DNA of 64,000 nt, from positions 778,678-842,677 of the forward strand of contig NZ_JAOTEM010000002.1 of assembly GCF_025628985.1 (NCBI RefSeq), given 5' to 3'. The translations under genes and the position numbers were made by a program. Source of the DNA: Chryseobacterium edaphi (GTDB lineage Bacteria; Bacteroidota; Bacteroidia; Flavobacteriales; Weeksellaceae). The notes under the pieces are model-generated. The model saw nothing but the letters and a program-made list of their open reading frames with translations. It did not search any database and had not been told where the DNA came from. This document shows, piece by piece, positions 19,175 through 29,116 of the stretch (its first letter is position 1; each line of letters begins with the position of its first letter).

Positions 19175-19783
19175 ATGGCAAGATATATTGGACCAAAAAC
19201 AAAGATTGCTAGAAAGTTTGGTGCTGCAATCTACGGAGATGATAAAAACTTCGAGAAAAGAAAAAACCAACCGCCAGGACAACACGGTGTTAACAAAAGA
19301 AGAGGAGCAAAAAAATCTGAATATGCTGTCCAGTTGATGGAAAAGCAAAAAGCTAAATATACTTACGGTATTTTAGAAAGACAATTTGCTAACTTATTCG
19401 AAAAAGCACACAGAAGTAAAGGTGTAACAGGTGAAGTTTTATTACAGCTTTGCGAATCAAGATTGGATAACGTTGTGTACAGATTAGGTTTTGCTAAAAC
19501 CAGATCTGGTGCAAGACAGTTGACTTCTCACAGACACATCACTGTGAATGGTGAGATCCTTAACATTCCTTCTTATTTGGTAAAAGCTGGTGATGTAATC
19601 GCTGTAAGAGAAAAATCTAAGTCTCTTGAAGTGGTTGCAGATGCTTTAGCTTCTAAAGCAAACTATGAGTGGTTACAATTCAACGACGAGAAAAAAGAAG
19701 GTACTTTCGTATCTGCTCCTGAGAGAATCCAAATCCCGGAAGACATCAAGGAACAGCTTATCGTCGAACTTTACTCTAAATAA
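19175..19783 (+). CDS. rpsD: 30S ribosomal protein S4
   Basis: 202 residues, with an N-terminal region lacking the zinc cysteines of some S4 proteins and a central S4 RNA-binding domain ([20 protein letters not shown]). S4 starts 30S assembly and represses the alpha operon in Escherichia coli; the rpmJ leader hairpins upstream would be the place to look for an equivalent. Confidence 0.98.
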   Translation: MARYIGPKTKIARKFGAAIYGDDKNFEKRKNQPPGQHGVNKRRGAKKSEYAVQLMEKQKAKYTYGILERQFANLFEKAHRSKGVTGEVLLQLCESRLDNVVYRLGFAKTRSGARQLTSHRHITVNGEILNIPSYLVKAGDVIAVREKSKSLEVVADALASKANYEWLQFNDEKKEGTFVSAPERIQIPEDIKEQLIVELYSK

Positions 19784-19816
19784 TTTTTTAATCAAATTTT
19801 TGCTCAACCCAATAAT

Positions 19817-20812
19817 ATGGCAATTTTACAATTCATAAAACCCGATAAAGTAATTCTACTTAACTCTGATGAATTTAAAGGTCAATTCGAATTCAGACCT
19901 TTAGAACCAGGTTTCGGGCTTACAATCGGTAATGCTTTGAGAAGAGTGTTGCTTTCTTCTCTGGAAGGATACGCTATTTCATCTATCAAAATAGAAGGTG
20001 TAGAGCACGAATTTTCAACGATTCCAGGAGTAATTGAAGACGTTACCGAAATTATTCTTAACCTTAAGCAGGTAAGATTAAAAGCTACGGCAGAAAACCA
20101 GACTAACGAACAGGTTGTTGCTAAAGTTTCCGGTCAAACTGTAATTACTGCTGGGGATTTAGGTAAATCAATCAACGGTTTTGAGATTCTTAATCCAGAG
20201 TTGTTGATCTGTAACTTAAACTCAGATGTAACTTTCGAAATCACGTTTAATGTAGAAAAGGGAAGAGGATATGTGCCTTCTGACCAGAATAAGTCAAACA
20301 ATGCTCCTGTAGGAACTATTGCTATTGACTCAATTTTTACGCCGATCAAAAAAGTGCAGTACAGCATTGAAAATTATCGTGTAGAGCAAAAAACAGACTA
20401 CGAAAAATTAGTATTAGATATTGAAACTGACGGTTCTATAAGCCCTCAGAATGCTTTAACTGAAGCTTCTAAGATATTGATTTATCACTTCATGTTGTTC
20501 TCTGATGAGAGAATCACTCTAGAAACTGAAGCTGTAAAGGCATCTATCCAATACGATGAAGAAACTCTTCACACAAGACAACTTCTTAAGTCTAAATTAG
20601 CAGATATGGATCTTTCTGTAAGAGCCCTAAACTGTCTAAAAGCGGCTGAAGTTGAAACATTGGGAGAACTGGTTTCTTACAGTAAGTCTGATTTGATGAA
20701 ATTCAGAAATTTTGGTAAAAAATCTTTGACAGAACTAGAAGAATTAGTGCATTCAAAAGGTCTTAACTTCGGTTTCGACGTTGCAAAATATAAATTAGAC
20801 GCTGATAATTAA
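19817..20812 (+). CDS. rpoA: RNA polymerase alpha subunit
   Basis: 331 residues. The N-terminal dimerisation domain has [20 protein letters not shown] near 27-46. The C-terminal domain (after about 245) has [20 protein letters not shown] and the [13 protein letters not shown] motif that binds DNA UP-elements and activators. It has normal length and position between rpsD and rplQ. Confidence 0.98.
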   Translation: MAILQFIKPDKVILLNSDEFKGQFEFRPLEPGFGLTIGNALRRVLLSSLEGYAISSIKIEGVEHEFSTIPGVIEDVTEIILNLKQVRLKATAENQTNEQVVAKVSGQTVITAGDLGKSINGFEILNPELLICNLNSDVTFEITFNVEKGRGYVPSDQNKSNNAPVGTIAIDSIFTPIKKVQYSIENYRVEQKTDYEKLVLDIETDGSISPQNALTEASKILIYHFMLFSDERITLETEAVKASIQYDEETLHTRQLLKSKLADMDLSVRALNCLKAAEVETLGELVSYSKSDLMKFRNFGKKSLTELEELVHSKGLNFGFDVAKYKLDADN

Positions 20813-20818
20813 ATAATA

Positions 20819-21340
20819 ATGAGACACGGTAAAAAATTCAATCACTTAGGAAGAACAGCTTCTCACAGAAGCGCGTTACTTTCTAATATGGCTTGTTCTC
20901 TGATTGAGCATAAAAGAATCAACACTACTGTAGCTAAAGCGAAAGCTTTGAGAGTATACGTTGAGCCTCTATTAACAAAAGCAAAAGAAGATACTACACA
21001 CAACAGAAGAATTGTTTTTTCATATCTTCAAAGTAAAGAAGCGGTTACTGAATTGTTCAGAACTGTAGCTCCGAAAATCGCTGAAAGAAACGGTGGTTAT
21101 ACGAGAATCATCAAGACTGGTTTCAGACCTGGTGATGCTGCAGATACTGCTTTGATCGAGTTAGTTGATTTCAATGAGCTTTATAATCCTAATGCTGAGG
21201 AGAAAAAGACGACAAGAAGAAGTAGAAGATCTACTTCTACTGCAAAAGTAGCTGTTGAAGCAACTTCAGCAGTAGAGGAAAAAGTTGAAGAGCCAAAGGC
21301 TGAAACAACTGATTCTACTGAAGAAAAAGCTGGTGAATAA
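20819..21340 (+). CDS. rplQ: 50S ribosomal protein L17 with acidic C-terminal tail
   Basis: 173 residues against about 120-127 in Escherichia coli. The first 120 residues are canonical L17 ([37 protein letters not shown]). The last 50 residues are a low-complexity Lys/Glu/Thr/Ala tail, a form usual in Bacteroidota. It is the last gene of the superoperon and a strong terminator follows. Confidence 0.97.
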   Translation: MRHGKKFNHLGRTASHRSALLSNMACSLIEHKRINTTVAKAKALRVYVEPLLTKAKEDTTHNRRIVFSYLQSKEAVTELFRTVAPKIAERNGGYTRIIKTGFRPGDAADTALIELVDFNELYNPNAEEKKTTRRSRRSTSTAKVAVEATSAVEEKVEEPKAETTDSTEEKAGE

Positions 21341-21360
21341 TATTCATTCAGATATATAAA

Positions 21361-21391
21361 AAAACCGCTCAGATTTCTGAGCGGTTTTTTT
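21361..21391 (+). terminator. Terminator at end of ribosomal superoperon
   Basis: AAAACCGCTCAG (21361-21372) and CTGAGCGGTTTT (21377-21388) form a 12-bp perfect stem with a 4-base loop and a T7 tail. The A run on the other side lets it also end the convergent lipoprotein transcript. Confidence 0.92.
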
Positions 21392-21396
21392 GTGTC

Positions 21397-21825
21397 TTAT
21401 ATTTTGGTTTTTACCAATTGAATAATATTGTCTCCTTGATGAAGAATTAAACTGTCCCCTTTTACAGTCGCTTTCATCTCATCTTTTTCATAGGTTGTTT
21501 CACTTCCTGTTGATTTTATTTTGTCCAAGATAAATGTTTTTTTGTTGCTGGTGATTGAAACGTTATTTTCTTTAGGATCATAATTATAGACTACTTTTAC
21601 TAATGTTCCGTCTGTAGCTTTGTAAACATAATCTGTTTTGATGGTCTTTTTACCATTTACATCAACATTATAGCCGATTGTGGAATCTACTTTACCGTTG
21701 TCTGCAAGAATGACCTGTTCTGAGGAATCGCTCTTAACAATTCCTTTATTTCCGCTTTCATTTTTTTTACAGCTTATTAAAGATAAAGCCACAAATGAAG
21801 CAGTTATTAAAATTCCCTTTTTCAT
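21397..21825 (-). CDS. Small lipoprotein of unknown function
   Basis: 142 residues with a lipoprotein signal peptide: MKKGILITASFVALSLISC, Cys at 19, followed by KKNESGNKG. The rest is predicted beta-rich (DYVYKATDGTLVKVVYNYDP). I do not recognise a named domain. It is a single gene, convergent with rplQ. Confidence 0.8.
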   Translation of the reverse strand: MKKGILITASFVALSLISCKKNESGNKGIVKSDSSEQVILADNGKVDSTIGYNVDVNGKKTIKTDYVYKATDGTLVKVVYNYDPKENNVSITSNKKTFILDKIKSTGSETTYEKDEMKATVKGDSLILHQGDNIIQLVKTKI

Positions 21826-21930
21826 TAATTATATATTTTTTATTATTAATTTAATTCCCTAGTTGTGAAATTTTCATTAAATTTAATAAAAACAAAAAAC
21901 AAACCAATAGCTAAGAAACTCAAATTTTAA

Positions 21931-21979
21931 AATTACACAAAAGTGTAATTGTTTCCTCTTTGTTTTCTGTTGAAATTTG
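21931..21979 (+). promoter_or_regulatory. Operator-promoter module upstream of response regulator
   Basis: A perfect palindrome, AATTACAC-AAAA-GTGTAATT (21931-21950), is followed by G, exactly 20 bases, then GAAATTTG (21972-21979). The last TTG of the palindrome (21949-21951) could serve as the -33 element, so the operator overlaps the promoter. The same module with the same 20-base spacing occurs at 24928-24975, upstream of the second operon. Confidence 0.7.
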
Positions 21980-21999
21980 TCTTAACGAAATCAAATAAC

Positions 22000-22632
22000 A
22001 TGAGCATTTCCATAGCCATAGTAGAAGACGAAAAAAACTACAACAATGCGTTGAAGAAGGTGATCGATTACCAAACTGATATGAAGGTGATCGCACAGTT
22101 TTTTGACGGAAATGCTGCTCTCAAAAATTTATCTGATCTTTCTCCCGATGTAGTCATGATGGATATCCAACTTCAGGATATGCTTGGAATTGATATTATC
22201 GGGAAGTTGAAAAAAGAAATGTCCGCAACACAATTTATTATGTGTACAAGCTTTGAGAATGACGAAATGATTTTCAATTCTCTAAAGGCTGGCGCAATGG
22301 GATATCTCATCAAAGGTGAAAGTATGGATAAGATCCTATCATCAATCCGTGACGTTTATGATGGAGGTGCACCGATGAGTTTTTCGATTGCAAGGCGAGT
22401 TTTGACTCATTTTGAAAAAAAAACAATTGAAGTGAAAGATTTTGAAGAGCTCACAAAACGCGAAACCGAAATCGTTGAACTTTTGTCGCAAGGACTTTTG
22501 TATAAGGAAATTGCTGATAAGATATTTGTTAGCATTGATACGGTAAAAAAACACGTCGGAAATATATACAGAAAGCTTCAGGTAAATAATAAAGTAGAAG
22601 CTATAAATAAATTTAACCATTTTAAAAACTAA
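22000..22632 (+). CDS. NarL/FixJ-type response regulator
   Basis: 210 residues from the ATG at 22000; an upstream in-frame start at 21949 would lie inside the operator and is rejected. The receiver domain covers about 3-120, with acidic pocket Glu9/Asp10, phospho-acceptor Asp55 (MMDI), Thr83 and Lys105 (YLIKGE). A LuxR-type HTH at about 147-205 (LTKRETEIVELLSQGLLYKEIA; TVKKHVGNIYRKL) binds DNA. The partner is the HisKA_3 kinase three genes downstream. The regulator probably binds the palindrome in front of its own gene and of the operon at 25002. Confidence 0.93.
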   Translation: MSISIAIVEDEKNYNNALKKVIDYQTDMKVIAQFFDGNAALKNLSDLSPDVVMMDIQLQDMLGIDIIGKLKKEMSATQFIMCTSFENDEMIFNSLKAGAMGYLIKGESMDKILSSIRDVYDGGAPMSFSIARRVLTHFEKKTIEVKDFEELTKRETEIVELLSQGLLYKEIADKIFVSIDTVKKHVGNIYRKLQVNNKVEAINKFNHFKN

Positions 22633-22636
22633 AATC

Positions 22637-23470
22637 ATGGAAAAAATTAAAATTGATTGTAAAAATGAGAAAGACAAAATAGATCAAGAGAAATCTGGAG
22701 AGCTATTTCGAATTTTCTCTAATGAATTTAAGGATAACCTTTCAGAAATTGAGATTAAACTTAAAAAATATATACTGGCTGCCGGTATTGATAATATATT
22801 TACTACACCCATTCCTGATGATAAGCATAAAAAAGACTTAAGTAGTTTTACAAAAAAAGTACCATCAATAAAATCAAAATTATTTATACATTTTAATTTG
22901 TATGAAAAATTAGTTAATCATTATTTGGACAATGGATTTACAGATATGAAAATTTCTTTTGTAAAGCCAAAAACTAATCAATTTCAATTACCTGAAATAT
23001 CAGATGTTGATTTTCAAATGATAAATACACATGTTGATAAACTTTATGGAATTGTGACATTTGTTCAAAAAATCAATGGTGCAGAAGATATTATGCATAG
23101 TTATTTACTCTTTAATTTAAAACAAGAATACTTAATAAGTGTAAATATTGTACAATTTGGAAATGAATTTATTGGTAGTTCAATAGGGCAGTCATTGAAA
23201 AATGCTTCTAAAGACGATTATGTTCCCAGTGCTATAAATTATGAGCTTTCTAAAGTAAAAGAGTATATAGAACGGATAAAGAATTATTTAGGCGGTTGTC
23301 TTAATAAAGATGTTTTTAAAATAGAGTATGATCTATGTTATGGTTTAAGATTTAACGTAGCTGGTAAAGAAATTGAATCTTTTTACTTGTCATCAATTCC
23401 TGTAGATACCAATAGTATTCGTCTCAATAGTGATTTTCCTTATTATGATCAAGGAAGTTTAGAACCATAA
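22637..23470 (+). CDS. Unknown protein in two-component operon
   Basis: 277 residues without a signal peptide or membrane segment. The N terminus is lysine/glutamate-rich and helical, and the middle is mixed alpha/beta (SDVDFQMINTHVDKLYGIVTFVQ). I recognise no family. It lies four bases after the response regulator and its stop overlaps the next gene by one base, so it is part of the same transcript and may be a cytoplasmic accessory of this signalling pathway. Confidence 0.7.
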   Translation: MEKIKIDCKNEKDKIDQEKSGELFRIFSNEFKDNLSEIEIKLKKYILAAGIDNIFTTPIPDDKHKKDLSSFTKKVPSIKSKLFIHFNLYEKLVNHYLDNGFTDMKISFVKPKTNQFQLPEISDVDFQMINTHVDKLYGIVTFVQKINGAEDIMHSYLLFNLKQEYLISVNIVQFGNEFIGSSIGQSLKNASKDDYVPSAINYELSKVKEYIERIKNYLGGCLNKDVFKIEYDLCYGLRFNVAGKEIESFYLSSIPVDTNSIRLNSDFPYYDQGSLEP

Positions 23471-24096
23471 TGCTTTTAAAAATATACTATATTGTTTTTT
23501 TTATTACCGTTATAAAGTCGATAATAATTTTGAGAAAGAAAACTTTTTTTTCTCAAAATTATTTTTTTGTTTTTTTATTGGTAAATTTTCTGACTGATTT
23601 TTCCTCAGAAATGAATATTATTAGCTCAAAAGCAATTCAATATAATTATCTGAATCTACTCAATATACTTTTTTTTATTTTTTTTTACTACAAACACATA
23701 AAGAGTTTTTTTTTATTAGTTTTAACATTAATCAGCATTTTAATTTGTATATATTTTACAAGTCAATTTTTTTATGTTGATAGATACAATTTGAGTCTAG
23801 CAATAATATATTGCGTTTCAAATATTTTCTATGTTCTTTATTGGATTAATTTAAAACTAAATAACATCTCAGAAATAAAAATAATTGATGAACCTCTTTT
23901 TTGGATTTCGACATCCCTTTTGATATGGAGTTGTTTTTTTCTGTTCAGAATAATCCCGATGTACTTGTTAGATACTGAGGATAAACATTTTTTAAAGCTT
24001 TTAAAAAATGTTTTACTGATAATAAACATTATAGTATACGCATTATTTTATGTAGGATTAACCAAATACACAAAAGATGAAATCTCTACCACCTGA
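23470..24096 (+). CDS. Polytopic membrane protein next to histidine kinase
   Basis: 208 residues with about six or seven hydrophobic helices filling nearly its whole length (for example LLKIYYIVFFITVIKSIIIL, and the final LLIINIIVYALFYVGLTKY). No soluble domain is present. It overlaps the kinase gene by 20 bases, so the two are translationally coupled. In many Bacteroidota kinases a 7TM sensor is fused to the kinase; here the sensor may be a separate protein. This is inference from gene order and topology. Confidence 0.75.
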   Translation: MLLKIYYIVFFITVIKSIIILRKKTFFSQNYFFVFLLVNFLTDFSSEMNIISSKAIQYNYLNLLNILFFIFFYYKHIKSFFLLVLTLISILICIYFTSQFFYVDRYNLSLAIIYCVSNIFYVLYWINLKLNNISEIKIIDEPLFWISTSLLIWSCFFLFRIIPMYLLDTEDKHFLKLLKNVLLIINIIVYALFYVGLTKYTKDEISTT

Positions 24097-24865
24097 AATA
24101 AAATTGACATATATAATAGCGATATTATTAATTATGCTTTTAGTTATTTTTGTTATTCTTATCGTAATAACTTACAACAGGAAGCAGCTTTTGTATTTAA
24201 AAGAACAACAACTCAAAGAATCAGAGTACCAAAACCAACTTCTTCAAAAAGAACTTGAGAAACAAAAATCGATAGAAAAAGAAAGACAACGTATTTCTCA
24301 CGATATGCACGATGATCTCGGAGCAGGAATTTCGGCATTAAAACTTCAGGCAGAGTTTTTAAAACAAAAAGCTGAAGACGAAGATTTAATAAACGATATC
24401 AATGAACTTCTAAAAACGTCCGAGGAAATGAACATTTCTATGCGAGAAATGCTTTGGAGTTTAAATTCGGGAAATGATACCGTTGGAAGTTTCGTTGAAT
24501 ATGCTAAAATCTATGCGGAGGGTTTTTTGAAAAAAACACAAATTGTATTGACTTTTGATAAAGATCAAATAACTTCTGAAACACCTATCTCAACAGATTT
24601 AAGACGTAGTATGTTTCTCTGTATCAAAGAAGCTTTAAACAATGCGTATAAATATAGTGGTGCAGATCAACTAAAGCTTTCGTTTACTCAAGAAAATAAA
24701 TATTTGATTATGGAAATATCAGATAATGGTAGAGGATTTAAAATAGAAAATGCCTCAGGAAATGGTTTAAGGAATATGGAAAGAAGAATGAAAGAGTCCT
24801 GCGGAAAATTTGAAATTTCATCCACAAACGAAGGAACTTTTATTTTTTTTAAGATTAACTTATAA
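24077..24865 (+). CDS. Sensor histidine kinase, HisKA_3/HATPase type
   Basis: 262 residues. One membrane helix (about 11-33) is followed by a coiled coil, then the dimerisation block SHDMHDDLGAG with phospho-acceptor His78. The ATPase domain has the N box (KEALNNAYKYSG), the D box (ISDNGRGFKI) and the G box (GNGLRNMERR). There is almost no extracytoplasmic sensing domain, so the signal is probably supplied by the coupled polytopic protein. The cognate regulator is at 22000. A terminator follows. Confidence 0.92.
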   Translation: MKSLPPEIKLTYIIAILLIMLLVIFVILIVITYNRKQLLYLKEQQLKESEYQNQLLQKELEKQKSIEKERQRISHDMHDDLGAGISALKLQAEFLKQKAEDEDLINDINELLKTSEEMNISMREMLWSLNSGNDTVGSFVEYAKIYAEGFLKKTQIVLTFDKDQITSETPISTDLRRSMFLCIKEALNNAYKYSGADQLKLSFTQENKYLIMEISDNGRGFKIENASGNGLRNMERRMKESCGKFEISSTNEGTFIFFKINL

Positions 24866-24884
24866 GCAGATTATTTAAAATTTT

Positions 24885-24919
24885 AAAATCAGCATCATTG
24901 TAATGACGCTGATTTTTTG
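24885..24919 (+). terminator. Terminator after histidine kinase gene
   Basis: AAAATCAGC (24885-24893) pairs with GCTGATTTT (24908-24916); after one A/C mismatch the stem continues as TCAT/ATGA. A T run follows. It separates the two-component operon from the next operator-promoter module. Confidence 0.85.
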
Positions 24920-24927
24920 TTTTAAGA

Positions 24928-24975
24928 ATCACCCTTTTGTGTAATTGATTGAAGTTGTTATTAATTGGAAATTTG
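24928..24975 (+). promoter_or_regulatory. Second copy of operator-promoter module
   Basis: AATCACCC-TTTT-GTGTAATT followed by G (to 24947), 20 bases, then GAAATTTG (24968-24975). The right half-site, the TTG overlap, the 20-base spacer length and the -7 box are identical to the module at 21931-21979; the left half-site is degenerate. It drives the three-gene operon starting at 25002. Confidence 0.7.
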
Positions 24976-25001
24976 AGGTATAAACTTTAAAACTAATAAC
25001 C

Positions 25002-25424
25002 ATGAAAACAGAAAAAAAAATTCAGAAAAGACTTGATTTATTAAAAGGTAACAAATTATTTAATGATCAAGAAATTGTAAAAACTAAATATGACACAGAA
25101 TTCTATGTGTGTGGTAATAATGGGAATGAAATAGAAATTTGGGTATCAGTGATTTCACCAAATTTGATTGTTACCAACGCAGCTTATATGAATAATACTG
25201 ACGAAGTTGATATTAGTATTTGCCCGGTAACAATAGGAACAAATGTCAATTTAAAAGGAAAGAGATTTTTTGTCTATTCGGTAGCATCGTCAATTGAAGA
25301 CAATACGGTCTTTGCTTTAAATGTAACATTAAGAGAAGGTGCGATAAGCAAGGTATTTACTGTTTCAATGATTTTAAACGATTCAGATACAGGGGAAATC
25401 GTTCAACAAATAAATTTTATTTAA
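25002..25424 (+). CDS. Small unknown protein in pYEATS operon
   Basis: 140 residues with no signal peptide, a lysine-rich helical start and then strands (EIEIWVSVISPNLIVTNAAY; RFFVYSVASSIED). It is probably a cytoplasmic beta-rich domain. I do not recognise it. It is the first gene behind the second operator module and lies one base before the next gene. Confidence 0.7.
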   Translation: MKTEKKIQKRLDLLKGNKLFNDQEIVKTKYDTEFYVCGNNGNEIEIWVSVISPNLIVTNAAYMNNTDEVDISICPVTIGTNVNLKGKRFFVYSVASSIEDNTVFALNVTLREGAISKVFTVSMILNDSDTGEIVQQINFI

Positions 25425-25425
25425 A

Positions 25426-26631
25426 ATGAAAACAAAAGTTTTTTTGATAATATTAATGATATTATTTATTAATATTTATTATTCACAGGAGGAAACCTCT
25501 GTTAATGTTGATTTATTAAAAGCACCATCTTCTCCCGCATCGAACTTATTGGGTATAGCAAATAGTGATATTAATAAGCCAACTGATATTGCGAATTTAA
25601 TGCTGAATCTGCAAGATGTAACTTCAATGTTTAAAAATCAGGCGGGATATGCATTAGATTTTTCACCATATTGGTTATTTGGGAAAAGCACAAAAAGTTT
25701 AGATAATATTATTAATGACAATAATACAAGTGATATTCTCAAACAAACTTTAGTTTTTTCGGTTGCAATTAAAAATACTGATAGTACATCAACCAATTTA
25801 CCAACAAATTCGGTCTTTACTTCTTTAGGATTTAAATTTTCGCTTTTTAGAGGAGAAATCAATGAAACAGTAAGAAAAAAGTATGATTCTGTAAAAAAAC
25901 TGCATAAAAAAATTATCGATGACTTAGTTATAAAAAACAAAAATATTTCCAATGATCCACAAGTGCTTTCAATAGAAAAAGATTTGGCAATAATGTTTAA
26001 GGCAGGAAAGAAAGAGACTACTCAGTATCAACAGTTAAAGACAAGGCTTGATAGCATAAAAAATGAAAAACTCATAGCAAATAATACAGTTTTTAATTCT
26101 AGTCAAGAAAAAATAAAACTCTTACTGAAAGATTTTAATATATCCAGAAAAGGTTTCCTTTGGGACTTTGCAGGAGGTACAAGTCTCCAATTCAAGGAAA
26201 AAAGGTTCAACAATTCCAGAATTTACAACGCCGGTTTATGGACAGTTTTCGGCTATGCATTTGAAAATTCAGGAATTCCATTATTGCTTGTCCGATACAT
26301 GTATAATCCAAAAAGCGATTGGATGACCACTGAAGATTTTAAACCGGATGGTAACTTCTCAACATTCGATGCAGGTATAAAATATGAATACTCTCCCAAA
26401 GATTCAAAGTTCACAGGTAGTTTTGAGGGATTATATAGAAGTTTTATTTCCGGTTCAGATTTGAAACCTACTTGGAAATGTGTTCTCAATTTAGATTATG
26501 CCATATTTCCAAACCAGCATCTTACACTTTCATTAGGAAAAGATTTTGACAACAACATCATCAAAAGCGGAAATGTTATAGCCGGACTTTCCTTCTTGAG
26601 CGGTATCGGAACTAAGAGAAAAATTCAATAA
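25426..26631 (+). CDS. Exported, probably outer-membrane protein in pYEATS operon
   Basis: 401 residues. A signal peptide (about 1-20, ending IYYSQ) is followed by an N-terminal segment and a charged helical region at about 140-220 (KKLHKKIIDDLVIKNKN). From about 240 to the end there are alternating amphipathic strands (FLWDFAGGTSLQF; IPLLLVRYMYN; LTLSLGKDFDNN), which suggests an outer-membrane barrel. The family is not known to me. Its place between an unknown protein and a membrane YEATS protein suggests an envelope-spanning assembly. Confidence 0.72.
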   Translation: MKTKVFLIILMILFINIYYSQEETSVNVDLLKAPSSPASNLLGIANSDINKPTDIANLMLNLQDVTSMFKNQAGYALDFSPYWLFGKSTKSLDNIINDNNTSDILKQTLVFSVAIKNTDSTSTNLPTNSVFTSLGFKFSLFRGEINETVRKKYDSVKKLHKKIIDDLVIKNKNISNDPQVLSIEKDLAIMFKAGKKETTQYQQLKTRLDSIKNEKLIANNTVFNSSQEKIKLLLKDFNISRKGFLWDFAGGTSLQFKEKRFNNSRIYNAGLWTVFGYAFENSGIPLLLVRYMYNPKSDWMTTEDFKPDGNFSTFDAGIKYEYSPKDSKFTGSFEGLYRSFISGSDLKPTWKCVLNLDYAIFPNQHLTLSLGKDFDNNIIKSGNVIAGLSFLSGIGTKRKIQ

Positions 26632-26650
26632 TAAATTATAAACTGAAACA

Positions 26651-27541
26651 ATGTATTTATTAGATATTTTAATCATAATGATCATTACTGGTCTTATAGG
26701 TGGAGCGGTTAATTATTTGTCAGATTCAAATAAAGTAACAGATACTTCAAAATTTAAACGATCTCTTTTGGAATGCTTATTCTTAGGTTTTGCTGCTACG
26801 ATTATGATTCCTTTCTTCCTCAAATTAGCAGATAGTTCTTTGCTTCAAGATATAAATATAAAGAATGAAAAAAACGGATCTTACTCTGTATTTTGTAAAG
26901 AAAATTTGGCTTTGCCTTTTGCTCAAAATTATTTGCTTTGGTCTGCCTACTGCCTTCTTGGAGCTGCGGCTGGAATGAAGTTTATTGAATTATTAATCAG
27001 TAAAGTTTTAACCCAGGCTGAAAAACAGGAACTTCAGGAAAAAGTTCAGGAAAAAGTAAAGGCAGATAAAAAGAAAATTGAGAATCTGCTAGCAACCGAA
27101 CATTTGATGACTTCAACCTCAAATTCTGAAAATCAGATAATCACAAAATCTGTTCAGACAGGTGTTCAAAAATCTATTGGTCCAATAAAATATCCCGGTG
27201 ATCCCCAAAAAGGGAGATTTGGTTGTAAAAATAAAGATAATGGAAGAACTTTATCAGTAGAATATACCGATTCCAGAATAAAAGATTTTCTGAATTTAAT
27301 CATTACCGTGTCTACGGATAGTCCAAATCACCCGTTTGAAGGTGACCTCTACCTTTATCTCCATGATTCATTTGCAAAATCATTGATTAAGATTGAAGCG
27401 GATGGTAAAGAAAAAGTTTCTTATGAAATTCCTTCTTACGGAGCATTTACAATAGGAGCAAGTGCAGATGATGGTCGCACTCTTTTGGAATTAGATTTGT
27501 CTGAATTAAAAAACTTTCCGGAAGATTTTAGAAACAGATAA
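26651..27541 (+). CDS. Three-TM protein with C-terminal prokaryotic YEATS-like domain
   Basis: 296 residues. Membrane helices lie at about 4-24, 39-60 and 94-116, followed by a coiled coil (about 120-150) and a linker. The C-terminal domain, about 186-296, has YLYLHDSF (234-241), SYGAFTIGA (262-270), DDGRTLLELDL (273-283) and a final FPEDFR. From memory this matches the YLATT three-TM domain plus the pYEATS domain described in surveys of bacterial conflict and signalling systems. Eukaryotic YEATS domains read acyl-lysine; the bacterial ligand is unknown. It is the last gene of the operon, before a terminator. Confidence 0.78.
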   Translation: MYLLDILIIMIITGLIGGAVNYLSDSNKVTDTSKFKRSLLECLFLGFAATIMIPFFLKLADSSLLQDINIKNEKNGSYSVFCKENLALPFAQNYLLWSAYCLLGAAAGMKFIELLISKVLTQAEKQELQEKVQEKVKADKKKIENLLATEHLMTSTSNSENQIITKSVQTGVQKSIGPIKYPGDPQKGRFGCKNKDNGRTLSVEYTDSRIKDFLNLIITVSTDSPNHPFEGDLYLYLHDSFAKSLIKIEADGKEKVSYEIPSYGAFTIGASADDGRTLLELDLSELKNFPEDFRNR

Positions 27542-27566
27542 ATATTAAAAAAATAAAATTTAAAAG

Positions 27567-27607
27567 ATTCTCCAATTATCTTAAAGATATTTGGAGAATT
27601 TTTATTT
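27567..27607 (+). terminator. Terminator after pYEATS operon
   Basis: ATTCTCCAA (27567-27575) pairs with TTGGAGAAT (27591-27599), with a second inner ATCTT/AAGAT stem and a following TTTTTATTT. Confidence 0.82.
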
Positions 27608-27709
27608 GTAGTTAATACGAATACTTATAAATAATTAAAATTAACTAAAATTTAACTCAAAAAACATCAATTGTCATCCTTCAATTAACAAAAAAACTTA
27701 TTTTTTAAT

Positions 27710-27717
27710 TAAATTTG
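27710..27717 (+). promoter_or_regulatory. Probable -7 box of the enolase gene
   Basis: TAAATTTG about 24 bases before the enolase ATG matches TAnnTTTG. No good -33 TTG is found at the usual distance. Confidence 0.45.
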
Positions 27718-27722
27718 TCTAA

Positions 27723-29033
<1,311 letters not shown>

Positions 29034-29045
29034 AATTAAAATAAA

Positions 29046-29081
29046 AAAAACAGCAAACTTTTTTAGTATTGCTGTTTTTTG
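29046..29081 (+). terminator. Terminator after eno
   Basis: AAACAGCAA (29048-29056) and TTGCTGTTT (29069-29077) form a 9-bp stem followed by T-rich sequence, only about 40 bases before gltA. Confidence 0.82.
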
Positions 29082-29116
29082 TGTATTTTTAAGAAATTTA
29101 AATAAAATATTATATA

